A stretch of DNA of 48,520 bases from Clostridia bacterium. Lineage in GTDB: Bacteria; Bacillota_A; Clostridia; Christensenellales; Aristaeellaceae. Location of the stretch: contig JAFUPT010000094.1 in the NCBI GenBank assembly GCA_017481065.1, positions 1 through 48,520 of the forward strand, written 5' to 3'. The notes under the pieces are model-generated. The model was not told where the DNA came from and made no database searches. It saw only the letters and a program-made list of their open reading frames with translations. This document shows positions 8,643 through 16,063 of this stretch, in pieces; position 1 is the first letter of the stretch; every line of letters starts with the position of its first letter. The position numbers and the translations under genes are program-made.

Positions 8643-8986
8643 CCGTGAAGCCTCCTTATCTCATCGGCGTTTCGGGTATTGTATCTCTGGTAGATCTTGA
8701 TGATCAGCGAGAGCGCCATGGCCTCCACGCATGCGCCGATGACGATGGAGGTCAACGTGAGTGCCTGGGGAACGGGGTCCACGAAGTAAGCGCCGCTCAC
8801 CAGCTCGGAAATGGTAAACAGGGGGGCCGTGCCGCCATCGTTGAAGCCGATGGACACGATGAACAGGTTGATGCCATAATCCATCAGGCCCATGCCCAGC
8901 ACGATCTTGATCATATCCTTCTTAAAGAGGATGGTGTACAGGCCCAGCACGATCAGCATGATCGCGGCGAAATAATTCAGAATCAT
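8639..8986 (-). CDS. mbhG: Antiporter subunit MrpC/MnhC (NuoK-like; MbhG)
   Basis: 115 residues with three membrane helices and the NuoK-family layout: an N-terminal LNYFAAIMLIVLGLYTILFKKDMIKIVLGM, a second helix with MDYGINLFIV, and DPVPQALTLTSIVIGACVEAMALSL near the end. The Pro-Gln-Ala-Leu-Thr-Leu-Thr motif is characteristic of MnhC/MrpC. It forms part of the Mrp-type ion-translocating module. The RBS is GGAGGC, 8-9 nt upstream of the ATG. Confidence 0.92.
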   Translation of the reverse strand: MILNYFAAIMLIVLGLYTILFKKDMIKIVLGMGLMDYGINLFIVSIGFNDGGTAPLFTISELVSGAYFVDPVPQALTLTSIVIGACVEAMALSLIIKIYQRYNTRNADEIRRLHG

Positions 8987-9001
8987 ATGTATTCCGCCTC
9001 C

Positions 9002-9469
9002 TTACGCTTCATCGTCATCGCTGCCGGGAGCCAGGAGGCCCAGCATCAGCAGCAGCAGAAAGCCCACGCCGGTCAAAACCTTGTAGCCGACTGCGTAGCT
9101 CATAAAGGTGATGGTGCCTGCGGAGGTGAGATCGCCCACCGCGCCGGAATCAAAGAATACATTCTGGCAGAAGCGCACGCCCAGCACCACGCCGCACACG
9201 CCCAGCAGGGCATAGAGGATGGCGCCGATGGCTTCGTTCACGCGCAGCACTTCCATGTTGATGCAGTCCCGGGCGGTCTTGTAGCCGTAGCCGAGGTAGA
9301 GAAGCAGGCATGCAGAGGCCGCGATCACGCCGCCCTGGAAGCCGCCGCCGGGGCTCACGGTGCCGAAGAGGATGATGTAAATGCCGAATACCACCGCGAA
9401 GGGCAGCAGCATATCCGCGCCGCACTTGATGATGATATTGTGCTGGGAAATTCCCTTCCTGTACTTCAT
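9002..9469 (-). CDS. mbhF: Antiporter subunit MrpB/MnhB (MbhF-like)
   Basis: 155 residues with four predicted membrane helices. The MnhB family signature GTVSPGGGFQGGVIAASA is at about residues 36-53. The gene overlaps the preceding MbhE-like gene by 4 nt (ATGA), indicating translational coupling. It contributes to the Na+/H+ translocation module; the Gly-rich motif is the best-conserved part of the family. Confidence 0.92.
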   Translation of the reverse strand: MKYRKGISQHNIIIKCGADMLLPFAVVFGIYIILFGTVSPGGGFQGGVIAASACLLLYLGYGYKTARDCINMEVLRVNEAIGAILYALLGVCGVVLGVRFCQNVFFDSGAVGDLTSAGTITFMSYAVGYKVLTGVGFLLLLMLGLLAPGSDDDEA

Positions 9470-9828
9470 TCCTTTTCGCCTCCCTTCCCGGATTTGTGCA
9501 CCTTGCTGACGATCACGAAGGAGCCGGCGATGGCGGTCAGCAGGATGAAGGATTCGCCGATGGTGTCAAAGCCGCGGTAATCAAATACCACTGCGGCTAC
9601 GTTGTTCACCGCCATGGTCTTTTCCAGGTTGGTCTTTACGATGATATCCGAAACGCCTTCGGGATCGGATACATCATAAGTGCCGGGATCGGCATAGAGC
9701 TGGGTAACGTCCACATCCGTTCCATCGTAGGTGGGGTCCACCTCCCGGTAAGTGTAGGACATGGCGTAAATGCCGAAGGCCAGGATCACCACGAGGGAAA
9801 ACAGGCAGATCAATCGCTTGGATTTCAT
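9466..9828 (-). CDS. mbhE: MbhE-like membrane subunit
   Basis: 120 residues: an N-terminal membrane helix, a periplasmic-type acidic loop rich in Asp, Tyr and Thr (about 27-70), then VNNVAAVVFDYRGFDTIGESFILLTA. The latter is the hallmark of the MbhE/MnhB N-terminal region (corresponding to the end of MrpA), followed by a second helix. It overlaps both neighbours by 4 nt. Its role in the Mrp module is structural, inferred from position and motif. Confidence 0.85.
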   Translation of the reverse strand: MKSKRLICLFSLVVILAFGIYAMSYTYREVDPTYDGTDVDVTQLYADPGTYDVSDPEGVSDIIVKTNLEKTMAVNNVAAVVFDYRGFDTIGESFILLTAIAGSFVIVSKVHKSGKGGEKE

Positions 9829-10085
9829 TTCTCCTTGTCCTCCTTCTTTGTGGTTTTGCGGATGGCGATGATGAAGATCGCCGTGGAGAGCACCGCGCCT
9901 ACCGACGCCTCGGAAATCGCCACGTCCGGCGCGTGCAGGATCACAAATTCCAGAGCCATCAGCGTGCCGGTGGCGCCCAGGGCGATGACGGAGGAGAGGA
10001 TGCCTTCAAATTTCACCGCCAGAAAGGCGGAAACCAGGATGCCGAGGATGACCAGGGTGTTCAGGGAAAACAGCGCGTTAATCAT
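9825..10085 (-). CDS. mbhD: MbhD-like subunit (DUF4040, MrpA C-terminal homologue)
   Basis: 86 residues with three membrane helices. The conserved DUF4040 stretch AVKFEGILSSVIALGATGT, then FVILHAPDVAISEASVGAVLS, is intact; the APDVAxTEAxVG-type motif is the core of the MrpA C-terminal module. It overlaps MrpG by 8 nt and the MbhE gene by 4 nt. It is a small subunit of the ion-translocating module. Confidence 0.9.
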   Translation of the reverse strand: MINALFSLNTLVILGILVSAFLAVKFEGILSSVIALGATGTLMALEFVILHAPDVAISEASVGAVLSTAIFIIAIRKTTKKEDKEK

Positions 10086-10419
10086 CTTCCAGGTCCTCCT
10101 TCAGCTGGTCGCATTTCATTTCCTTCTTCGGGCGGATGCCATGCCAGTAAGCACCCTTGGCGATGGCATGGCCGGAGATGGGGGTGGTGATCAGGTAAAA
10201 CGCGCCCAGCACTGCGAGCTTGATGGCCATTTCACCATTTTTCAGGATGAAGGCGCAGTAAATGATGCCGCCCAGGATCACGCCCAGCACGCCGAAGGTG
10301 GAAATATTGGTGCTGGACTGCATGCGGCAGAAGGTATCGGGCATGCGCAGGATGCCCATAACGCCGGCAAAGGCAAAGATGATGCTGCCGATGATCAGGA
10401 TATCCGCCACAATTCTCAT
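10078..10419 (-). CDS. mbhC: Antiporter subunit MrpG/MnhG (MbhC-like)
   Basis: 113 residues with three membrane helices. It shows the MnhG signature LRMPDTFCRMQSSTNISTFGV (residues about 24-44) and the C-terminal LITTPISGHAIAKGAY. A short hydrophilic tail of Lys, Glu and Asp follows. It overlaps MrpF by 4 nt. It is part of the Mrp-like module, upstream of the MbhD-like gene as in archaeal mbh operons. Confidence 0.93.
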   Translation of the reverse strand: MRIVADILIIGSIIFAFAGVMGILRMPDTFCRMQSSTNISTFGVLGVILGGIIYCAFILKNGEMAIKLAVLGAFYLITTPISGHAIAKGAYWHGIRPKKEMKCDQLKEDLEDD

Positions 10420-10670
10420 AGCTTGCCCTCCAGATACTTCGAAATCAGGGTGGAGCCCACGAAGCCCAGCACCGCCGTGATCAGGGCGATATCCAGGTAG
10501 ATGCCCCTGCCGGAATAGAGCGCATAGAGGATGAGCGCCATATCGGCCAGGATATCAATGCTGTCGGCACTCAGTGCGCGGTCGGCAACGCTCGGGCCCT
10601 TGAACAGCCGGTAGAGCAGGAGCAGGGCCAGAACCACAAAACAAATGGCAAAGAACAGAAGTTCACTCAT
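10416..10670 (-). CDS. mbhB: Antiporter subunit MrpF/MnhF (MbhB-like)
   Basis: 84 residues. The start at 10670 (MSELLFF) overlaps the MrpE stop as ATGA; a longer reading is possible but breaks the coupling pattern. It has three membrane helices and the MrpF motif FKGPSVADRALSADSIDILA, with AVLGFVGSTLISKYLEGKL at the end. It is a small membrane subunit required for Mrp complex assembly. Confidence 0.93.
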   Translation of the reverse strand: MSELLFFAICFVVLALLLLYRLFKGPSVADRALSADSIDILADMALILYALYSGRGIYLDIALITAVLGFVGSTLISKYLEGKL

Positions 10671-11254
10671 TTCCAAATCCTCCCAATCCATTTCTCCAGC
10701 CGGCCCTTGATCATTTCGCCCGCCTCCGCGGGGTTTTCAGAGGCCACATCAATCCAGTGGATGTAGTAATAGAGCTGGCCCTTTTCCTCCACGGTGTCCA
10801 TGGTGATGGTGCCGGGGGTGAGGGTGATAGAATTGGCCAGCATGCTGCGGCCATATTCCGATTCCAGCTTCACAGGTATTTTCACGATGCCAGGGTTGAC
10901 ATTGACCTTCCGGCTGAGCGAGCGCTTTGCCACATCCACGTTGGCCTTGAACAGCTCCACCATGAAAATGCCGAGGCAGTAAACCAGCAGCCACAGCCAC
11001 TTCACCGGGTTCCACAGATACGCGGGATTTTTGTGGATGAAAAACCGCGCGCTGAACAGCGCCACGCCGATGCTCACGATGCCGCCGGCGATCAGGATCT
11101 GCCCGTCGGGATCGCCGCGCAGGAGCGCCGCGATCTGTCCCGTAATCAGCAGCCAGAACAGGAAACAAACCATGGCGGTGGAAAGTACCGCCCAAACCGA
11201 TGCTTTCTTCAAGGAAACACCACTTCCTCTCCAATTCTCTCGTACTTCTCGCAT
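10667..11254 (-). CDS. mbhA: Antiporter subunit MrpE/MnhE (MbhA-like)
   Basis: 195 residues. The start at 11254 overlaps the hypB stop (ATGA); the in-frame extension to 11290 lacks an RBS. It has two or three N-terminal membrane helices followed by the cytoplasmic MrpE domain, with ELFKANVDVAKRSLS, NSITLTPGTITMD and YYIHWIDV motifs. It is the first gene of the Mrp-type module. Direct coupling to hypB means maturation and antiporter genes are translated as one unit. Confidence 0.92.
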   Translation of the reverse strand: MREVRENWRGSGVSLKKASVWAVLSTAMVCFLFWLLITGQIAALLRGDPDGQILIAGGIVSIGVALFSARFFIHKNPAYLWNPVKWLWLLVYCLGIFMVELFKANVDVAKRSLSRKVNVNPGIVKIPVKLESEYGRSMLANSITLTPGTITMDTVEEKGQLYYYIHWIDVASENPAEAGEMIKGRLEKWIGRIWK

Positions 11255-11910
11255 CAGGAAATCTTTTCTTCGATTTTCCCGCTGAGCCATTCAATCAGTG
11301 CGTTCATGCCCACGCCGCTCCGCGCGGACAGGCGGAAGATATGTATCTTCGGGTTCAGGTCCCGGGCGTTCTGCTCCACCCGGGCGCCGTCAAAGTCAAA
11401 ATGGGGCTGCATATCGTATTTGTTGATTGCCAGGCAATCGGAGGTGGCGAACATCAGCGGATACTTCTCCACCTTGTCGTCTCCCTCGGGCACGCTCAGG
11501 ATGGCGATGCGCGCATCCTCGCCGATGTTGAATTCCGCAGGGCAGACCAGGTTGCCGATGTTCTCCACGAAGAGCGCATCCAGCTTGTCCAGATCAAACA
11601 TCGGCAGCATGTGGCGTATGGACATGGCCTCGATGTGGCATGCGCCGCCGGTCTGCAGCTGCACCACGGGAATGCCCATCGCGCCGATCTTCTCCGCATC
11701 GATCTGCCCGGCAATATCGCCCTCGATCACGCCGATGCGGTATTTCTCCCGCAGGCGGCGGATGATTTCGGTAATCAGGCTGGTTTTGCCCGCGCCGGGG
11801 GAGCCCATCACGTTCACCATGCAGATTTTCTTCTCTGCAAGGGCCTGCCGAACTTCCCGGCTCACATCTTCATTCCATTCGAGGATCTGCTTTACAACCT
11901 CGATCTTCAT
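11254..11910 (-). CDS. hypB: Hydrogenase nickel-incorporation GTPase HypB
   Basis: 218 residues. It has a G1/P-loop GSPGAGKT at about 36-43, a metal-binding GGACHIEA at about 88-95 (the Cys-His of the dimer-interface nickel/zinc site), VENIGNLVCP, and NKYD for guanine recognition. The N-terminal His-rich or CxxCGC nickel store of some HypB proteins is absent. With HypA it delivers Ni2+ to the catalytic subunit. It lies 2 nt after hypA and overlaps the MrpE gene by 1 codon. Confidence 0.96.
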   Translation of the reverse strand: MKIEVVKQILEWNEDVSREVRQALAEKKICMVNVMGSPGAGKTSLITEIIRRLREKYRIGVIEGDIAGQIDAEKIGAMGIPVVQLQTGGACHIEAMSIRHMLPMFDLDKLDALFVENIGNLVCPAEFNIGEDARIAILSVPEGDDKVEKYPLMFATSDCLAINKYDMQPHFDFDGARVEQNARDLNPKIHIFRLSARSGVGMNALIEWLSGKIEEKIS

Positions 11911-11912
11911 GC

Positions 11913-12254
11913 CTACTCTGCCTCCAGACTGTCCACAAAATATTCCCTGCCACCGGTGATGCGAAAATCCACGCCGCCGCAGCGGGGACAGCGTATCTTC
12001 ATCCGGTCCGCTGCGCCCTCATAGCCGCAGGCCGGGCAGGCGATGGATACAGGAATCTTCTCCACCGTGAGCCGGGCATTTTCCGCGATGGTTCCCCGGC
12101 TGGCGATATCGAAGTAATACTGTATGCATTCGGGCAGCACGCCGGAGAGCTCGCCGATTTTCAGGCGTATCTCCAGTATGCGCTTCGCGCCGTGCTTCTC
12201 CGCCTCGGGCACCGCCGCGCGGATGATGCCCTCCGTAATCGCGAGCTCGTGCAT
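11913..12254 (-). CDS. hypA: Hydrogenase nickel metallochaperone HypA
   Basis: 113 residues. The nickel-binding MHE N-terminus is intact (MHELAITEGI), and the structural zinc site is C73-x2-C76 and C89-x2-C92 (CPAC, CPRC). It presents Ni2+ to the large subunit with HypB. Its gene follows the catalytic-subunit gene after 1 nt, an unusual position inside the structural cluster that ties nickel loading to synthesis of the target. Confidence 0.96.
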   Translation of the reverse strand: MHELAITEGIIRAAVPEAEKHGAKRILEIRLKIGELSGVLPECIQYYFDIASRGTIAENARLTVEKIPVSIACPACGYEGAADRMKIRCPRCGGVDFRITGGREYFVDSLEAE

Positions 12255-12255
12255 A

Positions 12256-13338
12256 TCAGCGGTCCATGCAGCTGAAGCAGGGGTCGATGCTGGCGATGAT
12301 CAGTCCCGCATCCGCAATGGTATTGTTTTTCAGCATTACCGGCACAGTGGGGGCGTTTTTGAAGGTGGGCACATGGATGCTCACGCGCTTGTTTTCCTTG
12401 CCGCCGTCGGTCACAACCTTGTAGCAGAGCTGGCCCCGGGGCGCTTCATGGCGGATCATGGTTTCGCCGGCGGGAATCTTGTGCATCTTCATGCCCAGGT
12501 TGATGGGGCCCTCCGGCAGCATATCCAGCGCCTGGCGGATGATCTTGATGCTTTCGAAGTTCTCCAGCACGCGGATCACCACGCGGGAGAACACATCGCA
12601 GCTGTCAAACACTGCCTTCTCGAATTCGAAATCCTCGTAGCAGCAGTAGGGCGCGTCCTTGCGCACATCCACGGCCACGTTGGAAGCCCTCGCGTGGGGG
12701 CCGACCGCGCCGATGCGGATGGCGTCCTCGGTGGTGAGCACGCCCACGCCCTTGGTGCGCAGGGCCACGGTCTTGTCGCTTAAAAGAATATCCTTCAGGC
12801 GCAGCATGGCGGCTTCGATCTTATCGAGCATTTCCAGCACATTGCGGCGCTTTTCGTCGTCAATGTCCCGGCGGCTGCCGCCGATGGTCACCATGCCGTA
12901 GTTCACGCGGTTGCCGGAAATTTCCTCCAGGATATCCATGATGGCCTCGCGCTCGTTCCAGCAGTGCATGAACAGGCTGTCGTGGCCGATCAAATGCAGG
13001 GCGATGCCCAGCCAGAGGAAGTGGGAGTGCAATCTCTCCAGCTCCTCCATGATTACGCGGATGTACTGGCCGCGCTTGGGCACATTCATGCCTGCGATGT
13101 TTTCCAGCGCCAGCGCGTAGGTGAGGGCATGGGAGTGGGAGCAGATGCCGCACACGCGCTCCACCATCACCAGCGTCTGGATGAAATTCTTCTGCTGGGC
13201 CAGCTTTTCAATGCCGCGGTGGTTGTAGCCGATGAAAACCTCCGCATTGGTGATCACTTCGCCCTCGGTGTAAAGGCGGGCGTGCACCGGCTCCTCCAGC
13301 GCAGGATGGTAGGGACCGATGGGTACGATATAACTCAT
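12256..13338 (-). CDS. mbhL: [NiFe]-hydrogenase catalytic large subunit (NuoD/EchE/MbhL-like)
   Basis: 360 residues, typical of group 4 enzymes. The four Ni-Fe ligands are present: RVCGICSHSH (C63, C66) and DPCFSCMDR (C354, C357). The protein ends three residues after the last ligand, so there is no C-terminal extension to remove; this agrees with the absence of a HycI/HoxM-type protease gene here. Conservation of NEREAIMDILEEISGNRVNYGMVTIGG-like complex I features is clear. It catalyses 2H+ + 2e- to H2 on the cytoplasmic side. No selenocysteine is encoded. Confidence 0.96.
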   Translation of the reverse strand: MSYIVPIGPYHPALEEPVHARLYTEGEVITNAEVFIGYNHRGIEKLAQQKNFIQTLVMVERVCGICSHSHALTYALALENIAGMNVPKRGQYIRVIMEELERLHSHFLWLGIALHLIGHDSLFMHCWNEREAIMDILEEISGNRVNYGMVTIGGSRRDIDDEKRRNVLEMLDKIEAAMLRLKDILLSDKTVALRTKGVGVLTTEDAIRIGAVGPHARASNVAVDVRKDAPYCCYEDFEFEKAVFDSCDVFSRVVIRVLENFESIKIIRQALDMLPEGPINLGMKMHKIPAGETMIRHEAPRGQLCYKVVTDGGKENKRVSIHVPTFKNAPTVPVMLKNNTIADAGLIIASIDPCFSCMDR

Positions 13339-13342
13339 TTCC

Positions 13343-13732
13343 TCATTCCTCCTTGCCGCGGGCCTGGTCGATCAGCTTGTCCATGGGGGTTACGATGATG
13401 TGGCCCTGGCCGCTGATCATGTTTTCCGGCATGAACAGCCGCTTGGAAGCATCCAGCCCTTCGAAGGTCACGTCCATCAGCTCCATAATTTCCCGTTCCG
13501 GCCATTCCGCGCCCGCATCGTACACGGTGGAAATGGTGGGAAGGCTCCTTTCGCCCTTCACCTGGTAGGATTCAACGAGCGAACCGATGGCGTATTCATA
13601 GGCGATGACCGGCTGGCCATCATCCTCGATATGGCCGTGGATCATTGCCAGGGGAACGCCGCGTCCGCGCATCATGCCCGCCACGGGGATGATCTGTTCC
13701 CGGTTGATTTCGATGATCTTGTACTCCTGCAT
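13343..13732 (-). CDS. mbhK: Hydrogenase NuoC-like subunit (EchD/MbhK-like)
   Basis: 129 residues. It resembles the C-terminal half of the 30-kDa complex I subunit family: YEYAIGSLVESYQVKG, TISTVYDAGAEWPEREIMELMDVTFEG and DKLIDQARGKEE. It is a hydrophilic scaffold that contacts the catalytic subunit. The RBS is GAGGTGAGG directly before the ATG at 13732. It begins the structural block, 39 nt after hypE, and the catalytic gene follows after 4 nt. Confidence 0.88.
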   Translation of the reverse strand: MQEYKIIEINREQIIPVAGMMRGRGVPLAMIHGHIEDDGQPVIAYEYAIGSLVESYQVKGERSLPTISTVYDAGAEWPEREIMELMDVTFEGLDASKRLFMPENMISGQGHIIVTPMDKLIDQARGKEE

Positions 13733-13771
13733 ATCCTCACCTCTTACATCTGTAAGTGATTTATTTACCGA

Positions 13772-14770
13772 TTAACATATCCTCGGCAGCTGCGCGCCGC
13801 TGAGCTTGCCCGCAATGCGGCTGCCGCCGAAGGCTGTGCGCACAGTTAGCCTGCCCGGGTGGATATCTGTAACCTCGCCGATGATGGCCGCGTTTTTGCC
13901 CACAGGGAAGCTTCTCAGGATTTCAAGCGCCTCGTCCGCCTGCTCCGGCGCGACCGCCGCCAGCAGCTTGCCCTCGCAGGCGCAGTAGAGGGGGTCCAGC
14001 CCCAGCAGCTCGCATGCGCCCTCCACGGCGGGGGAGAGGGGGATGGCTTCCTCGTTGAGTTCGATGCCCAGGGCGCAGTCCCCGGCAAATTCATTCAGCG
14101 CCGTGGCGATGCCGCCCCGGGTGGGATCGCGCATCACCCGAAGCCCCGATAGCCTGCCCAGCGCCAGCGCCGCTTCATGAAGGAGCGCGCAGTCCGATTG
14201 AAGCTCCCCGCCCGCAAGGCTTGCGTGCCGGGCCAGCATGATGGCCGCGCCATGGTCGCCCGCCGTGCCCGAGAGCAGGATTTTATCCCCCGGGCGGATG
14301 TTTGCGGCGGATAAGCCGGGCCTTCTCAGAAAGCCGATTCCGCTGGTGTTGATGTAGACGCCGTCGCCCTTGCCCTTCTCCACCACCTTGGTATCGCCCG
14401 TGACCACATGAACATTGGCCTGCCGGGCCGTTTCCGCGATGGAATGGATGATTCTTTCGAGCTGGGCGATGGGCAGCCCCTCCTCAATGATGAAGCCGAG
14501 GCTCAGGTATTTCGGTTCGCCGCCGGCCATGGCCACATCGTTTACCGTGCCGCACACGGCCAGCTTGCCGATATCGCCGCCGGGGAAGAAACAGGGCGTG
14601 ACCACGAAGCTGTCCGTGGAAAACACCAGCTTTTCCGCGCCGGGGATCACCGCGCCATCGCCGAGGGGGCTGAGCGCATCGTTGCTGAGCAGGGGCAGGA
14701 TCATATCCTGGATCAGCTGGGCGGTCTTTTTGCCGCCGCTGCCGTGGTCCAGGGTGATTATATCGCTCAT
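13772..14770 (-). CDS. hypE: Hydrogenase maturation protein HypE
   Basis: 332 residues. I chose the ATG at 14770, which overlaps the hypD stop as ATGA and has GGAGGTGG upstream; the frame extends further but only through hypD. It has the PurM-like fold with the N-terminal DHGSGGKK nucleotide-binding motif and GDGAVI. The conserved C-terminal Pro-Arg-Ile-Cys is present; its cysteine accepts the carbamoyl group from HypF and is dehydrated to thiocyanate, the source of the CN ligands. Confidence 0.96.
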   Translation of the reverse strand: MSDIITLDHGSGGKKTAQLIQDMILPLLSNDALSPLGDGAVIPGAEKLVFSTDSFVVTPCFFPGGDIGKLAVCGTVNDVAMAGGEPKYLSLGFIIEEGLPIAQLERIIHSIAETARQANVHVVTGDTKVVEKGKGDGVYINTSGIGFLRRPGLSAANIRPGDKILLSGTAGDHGAAIMLARHASLAGGELQSDCALLHEAALALGRLSGLRVMRDPTRGGIATALNEFAGDCALGIELNEEAIPLSPAVEGACELLGLDPLYCACEGKLLAAVAPEQADEALEILRSFPVGKNAAIIGEVTDIHPGRLTVRTAFGGSRIAGKLSGAQLPRIC

Positions 14771-15855
14771 GTTTCCACCTCCCCGTACTTGTAGGCCGCA
14801 GCACAGGCGCCCTCCGAGGACACCATGCACGGGCCCACCGGGTCCTCCGGAACGCATCTTCTGCCGAAGAGCGGGCACATGCCGGGCCGGATCCTTCCGC
14901 GGATCACATCCCCGCAGCGGCAGGCTGTGGCCGCTTCTTTCTCGGGAAATTCGATGCCGAAGCGGGCCTGCGCATCGTACTGCGCATATTCCGCCCGGAC
15001 GCCGAGGCCGCTTGCCGGGATATTTCCCAGTCCCCGCCACAGATCATCCCGGGCTTCAAATACCCGCTGCATCATCCGGAGCGCCGCCGGGTTGCCGAGG
15101 GGCGAAACCGCCCGGGTATAGGTATTCTCCAGCGCGGGCTTTTTGCCTTCAATCTGCCGCAGCAGGCGGAAGATGGAGGCCAGTATATCCTCCGGCTCAA
15201 AGCCGCTGATCACGGCGGGCATTCCATATTCCTCCGGCAGAAAGCGGAAGCCCGCCTCGCCGATGATGGTTGCCACATGGCCGGGGCAGAGAAAGCCCCG
15301 CACATCGAAGCCGCCCTCGCTCACCAGCGCCCGCAGCGCCGGTTCCACGGTCTTGAGCATGGAGAACACGGAAAAATTCTTGATTTCCTGTTCGGCGGCC
15401 AACGCGATGGTGGCGGCTGTTCCCGGCGCGGTGGTTTCAAAGCCCACGCCGAGGAACACCACTTCGCTGCCCGGGTTCTGCCGGGCAATTTTCAGCGCGT
15501 CCATGGGGGAGTACACGATCTCCACCCGCGCGCCCCCGGCCCTGCGGCGGGCGAGGTTATCGCCCGGCACGCTGCCCGGAACCCGCAGCATATCGCCGTA
15601 GCTGGCGAGGATGATATTTTTATCTTCGGAGAGAGCGAGGACGCAATCCATCACCCCCGCCGGGGTGACGCATACCGGGCAGCCCGGCCCGGAAATGAGC
15701 TGCACATTTTCCGGCAGCATGCTTTTAATGCCGGATTTTGCGATGGCCATGGTATGCGTGCCGCACACCTCCATCAGCTTCACTTCGCCGGCGTCCATTC
15801 TCCGGATGCGCTCCAAAAGCGCCGCCACCTGCGGCTTACAGTTCCCGAAGCGCAT
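14767..15855 (-). CDS. hypD: Hydrogenase maturation protein HypD
   Basis: 362 residues from the ATG at 15855 (MRFGNCKPQ), matching the family length; a further upstream start would lie in hypC coding sequence. Motifs: MEVCGTHTMAI, SGPGCPVCVTP, GFETTAPGTA, and C-terminal cluster ligands in CRCGDVIRGRIRPGMCP and FGRRCVPEDPVGPCM. With HypC it forms the [4Fe-4S] scaffold on which Fe(CN)2CO is assembled. It overlaps hypC by 20 nt and hypE by 4 nt. Confidence 0.96.
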   Translation of the reverse strand: MRFGNCKPQVAALLERIRRMDAGEVKLMEVCGTHTMAIAKSGIKSMLPENVQLISGPGCPVCVTPAGVMDCVLALSEDKNIILASYGDMLRVPGSVPGDNLARRRAGGARVEIVYSPMDALKIARQNPGSEVVFLGVGFETTAPGTAATIALAAEQEIKNFSVFSMLKTVEPALRALVSEGGFDVRGFLCPGHVATIIGEAGFRFLPEEYGMPAVISGFEPEDILASIFRLLRQIEGKKPALENTYTRAVSPLGNPAALRMMQRVFEARDDLWRGLGNIPASGLGVRAEYAQYDAQARFGIEFPEKEAATACRCGDVIRGRIRPGMCPLFGRRCVPEDPVGPCMVSSEGACAAAYKYGEVET

Positions 15856-16063
15856 CTTCCACTTCCCGGATTGCGGCAAGGTTCGCCTCCGCCTGCGCAG
15901 CATCCATCTTTTCGATGGCGAAGCCCGCGTGGGCGATCACATAATCACCCAGCTGCGCAGATTCGGTGAAATCCAGCCGTATATTGCGGCGGATGCCGTG
16001 GCGCTCGCCCACGGCGTCCTTGCCGTTTATTTCAACAATCTTCAGCGGTACTGCAAGGCACAT
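15836..16063 (-). CDS. hypC: Hydrogenase maturation chaperone HypC
   Basis: 75 residues, the usual size. It begins MCLAVP; Cys2 is the residue that holds the iron fragment and contacts HypD and the large-subunit precursor. The DYVIAHAGFAIEKMD segment is the family's second conserved block. It overlaps hypF by 32 nt and hypD by 20 nt. Confidence 0.96.
   Translation of the reverse strand: MCLAVPLKIVEINGKDAVGERHGIRRNIRLDFTESAQLGDYVIAHAGFAIEKMDAAQAEANLAAIREVEDALREL

Noticed and set aside
5838..8648. A 936-codon open frame on the plus strand
   Set aside because: It lies opposite mbhM and mbhH. The composition (His, Gln, Glu-rich) is that of reverse-read membrane helices; the minus-strand genes have all family motifs.
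12256..13338. Selenocysteine or processed C-terminus in the catalytic subunit
   Set aside because: The ligands are DPCFSC with normal Cys codons, and the stop follows three residues later, leaving nothing to cleave.
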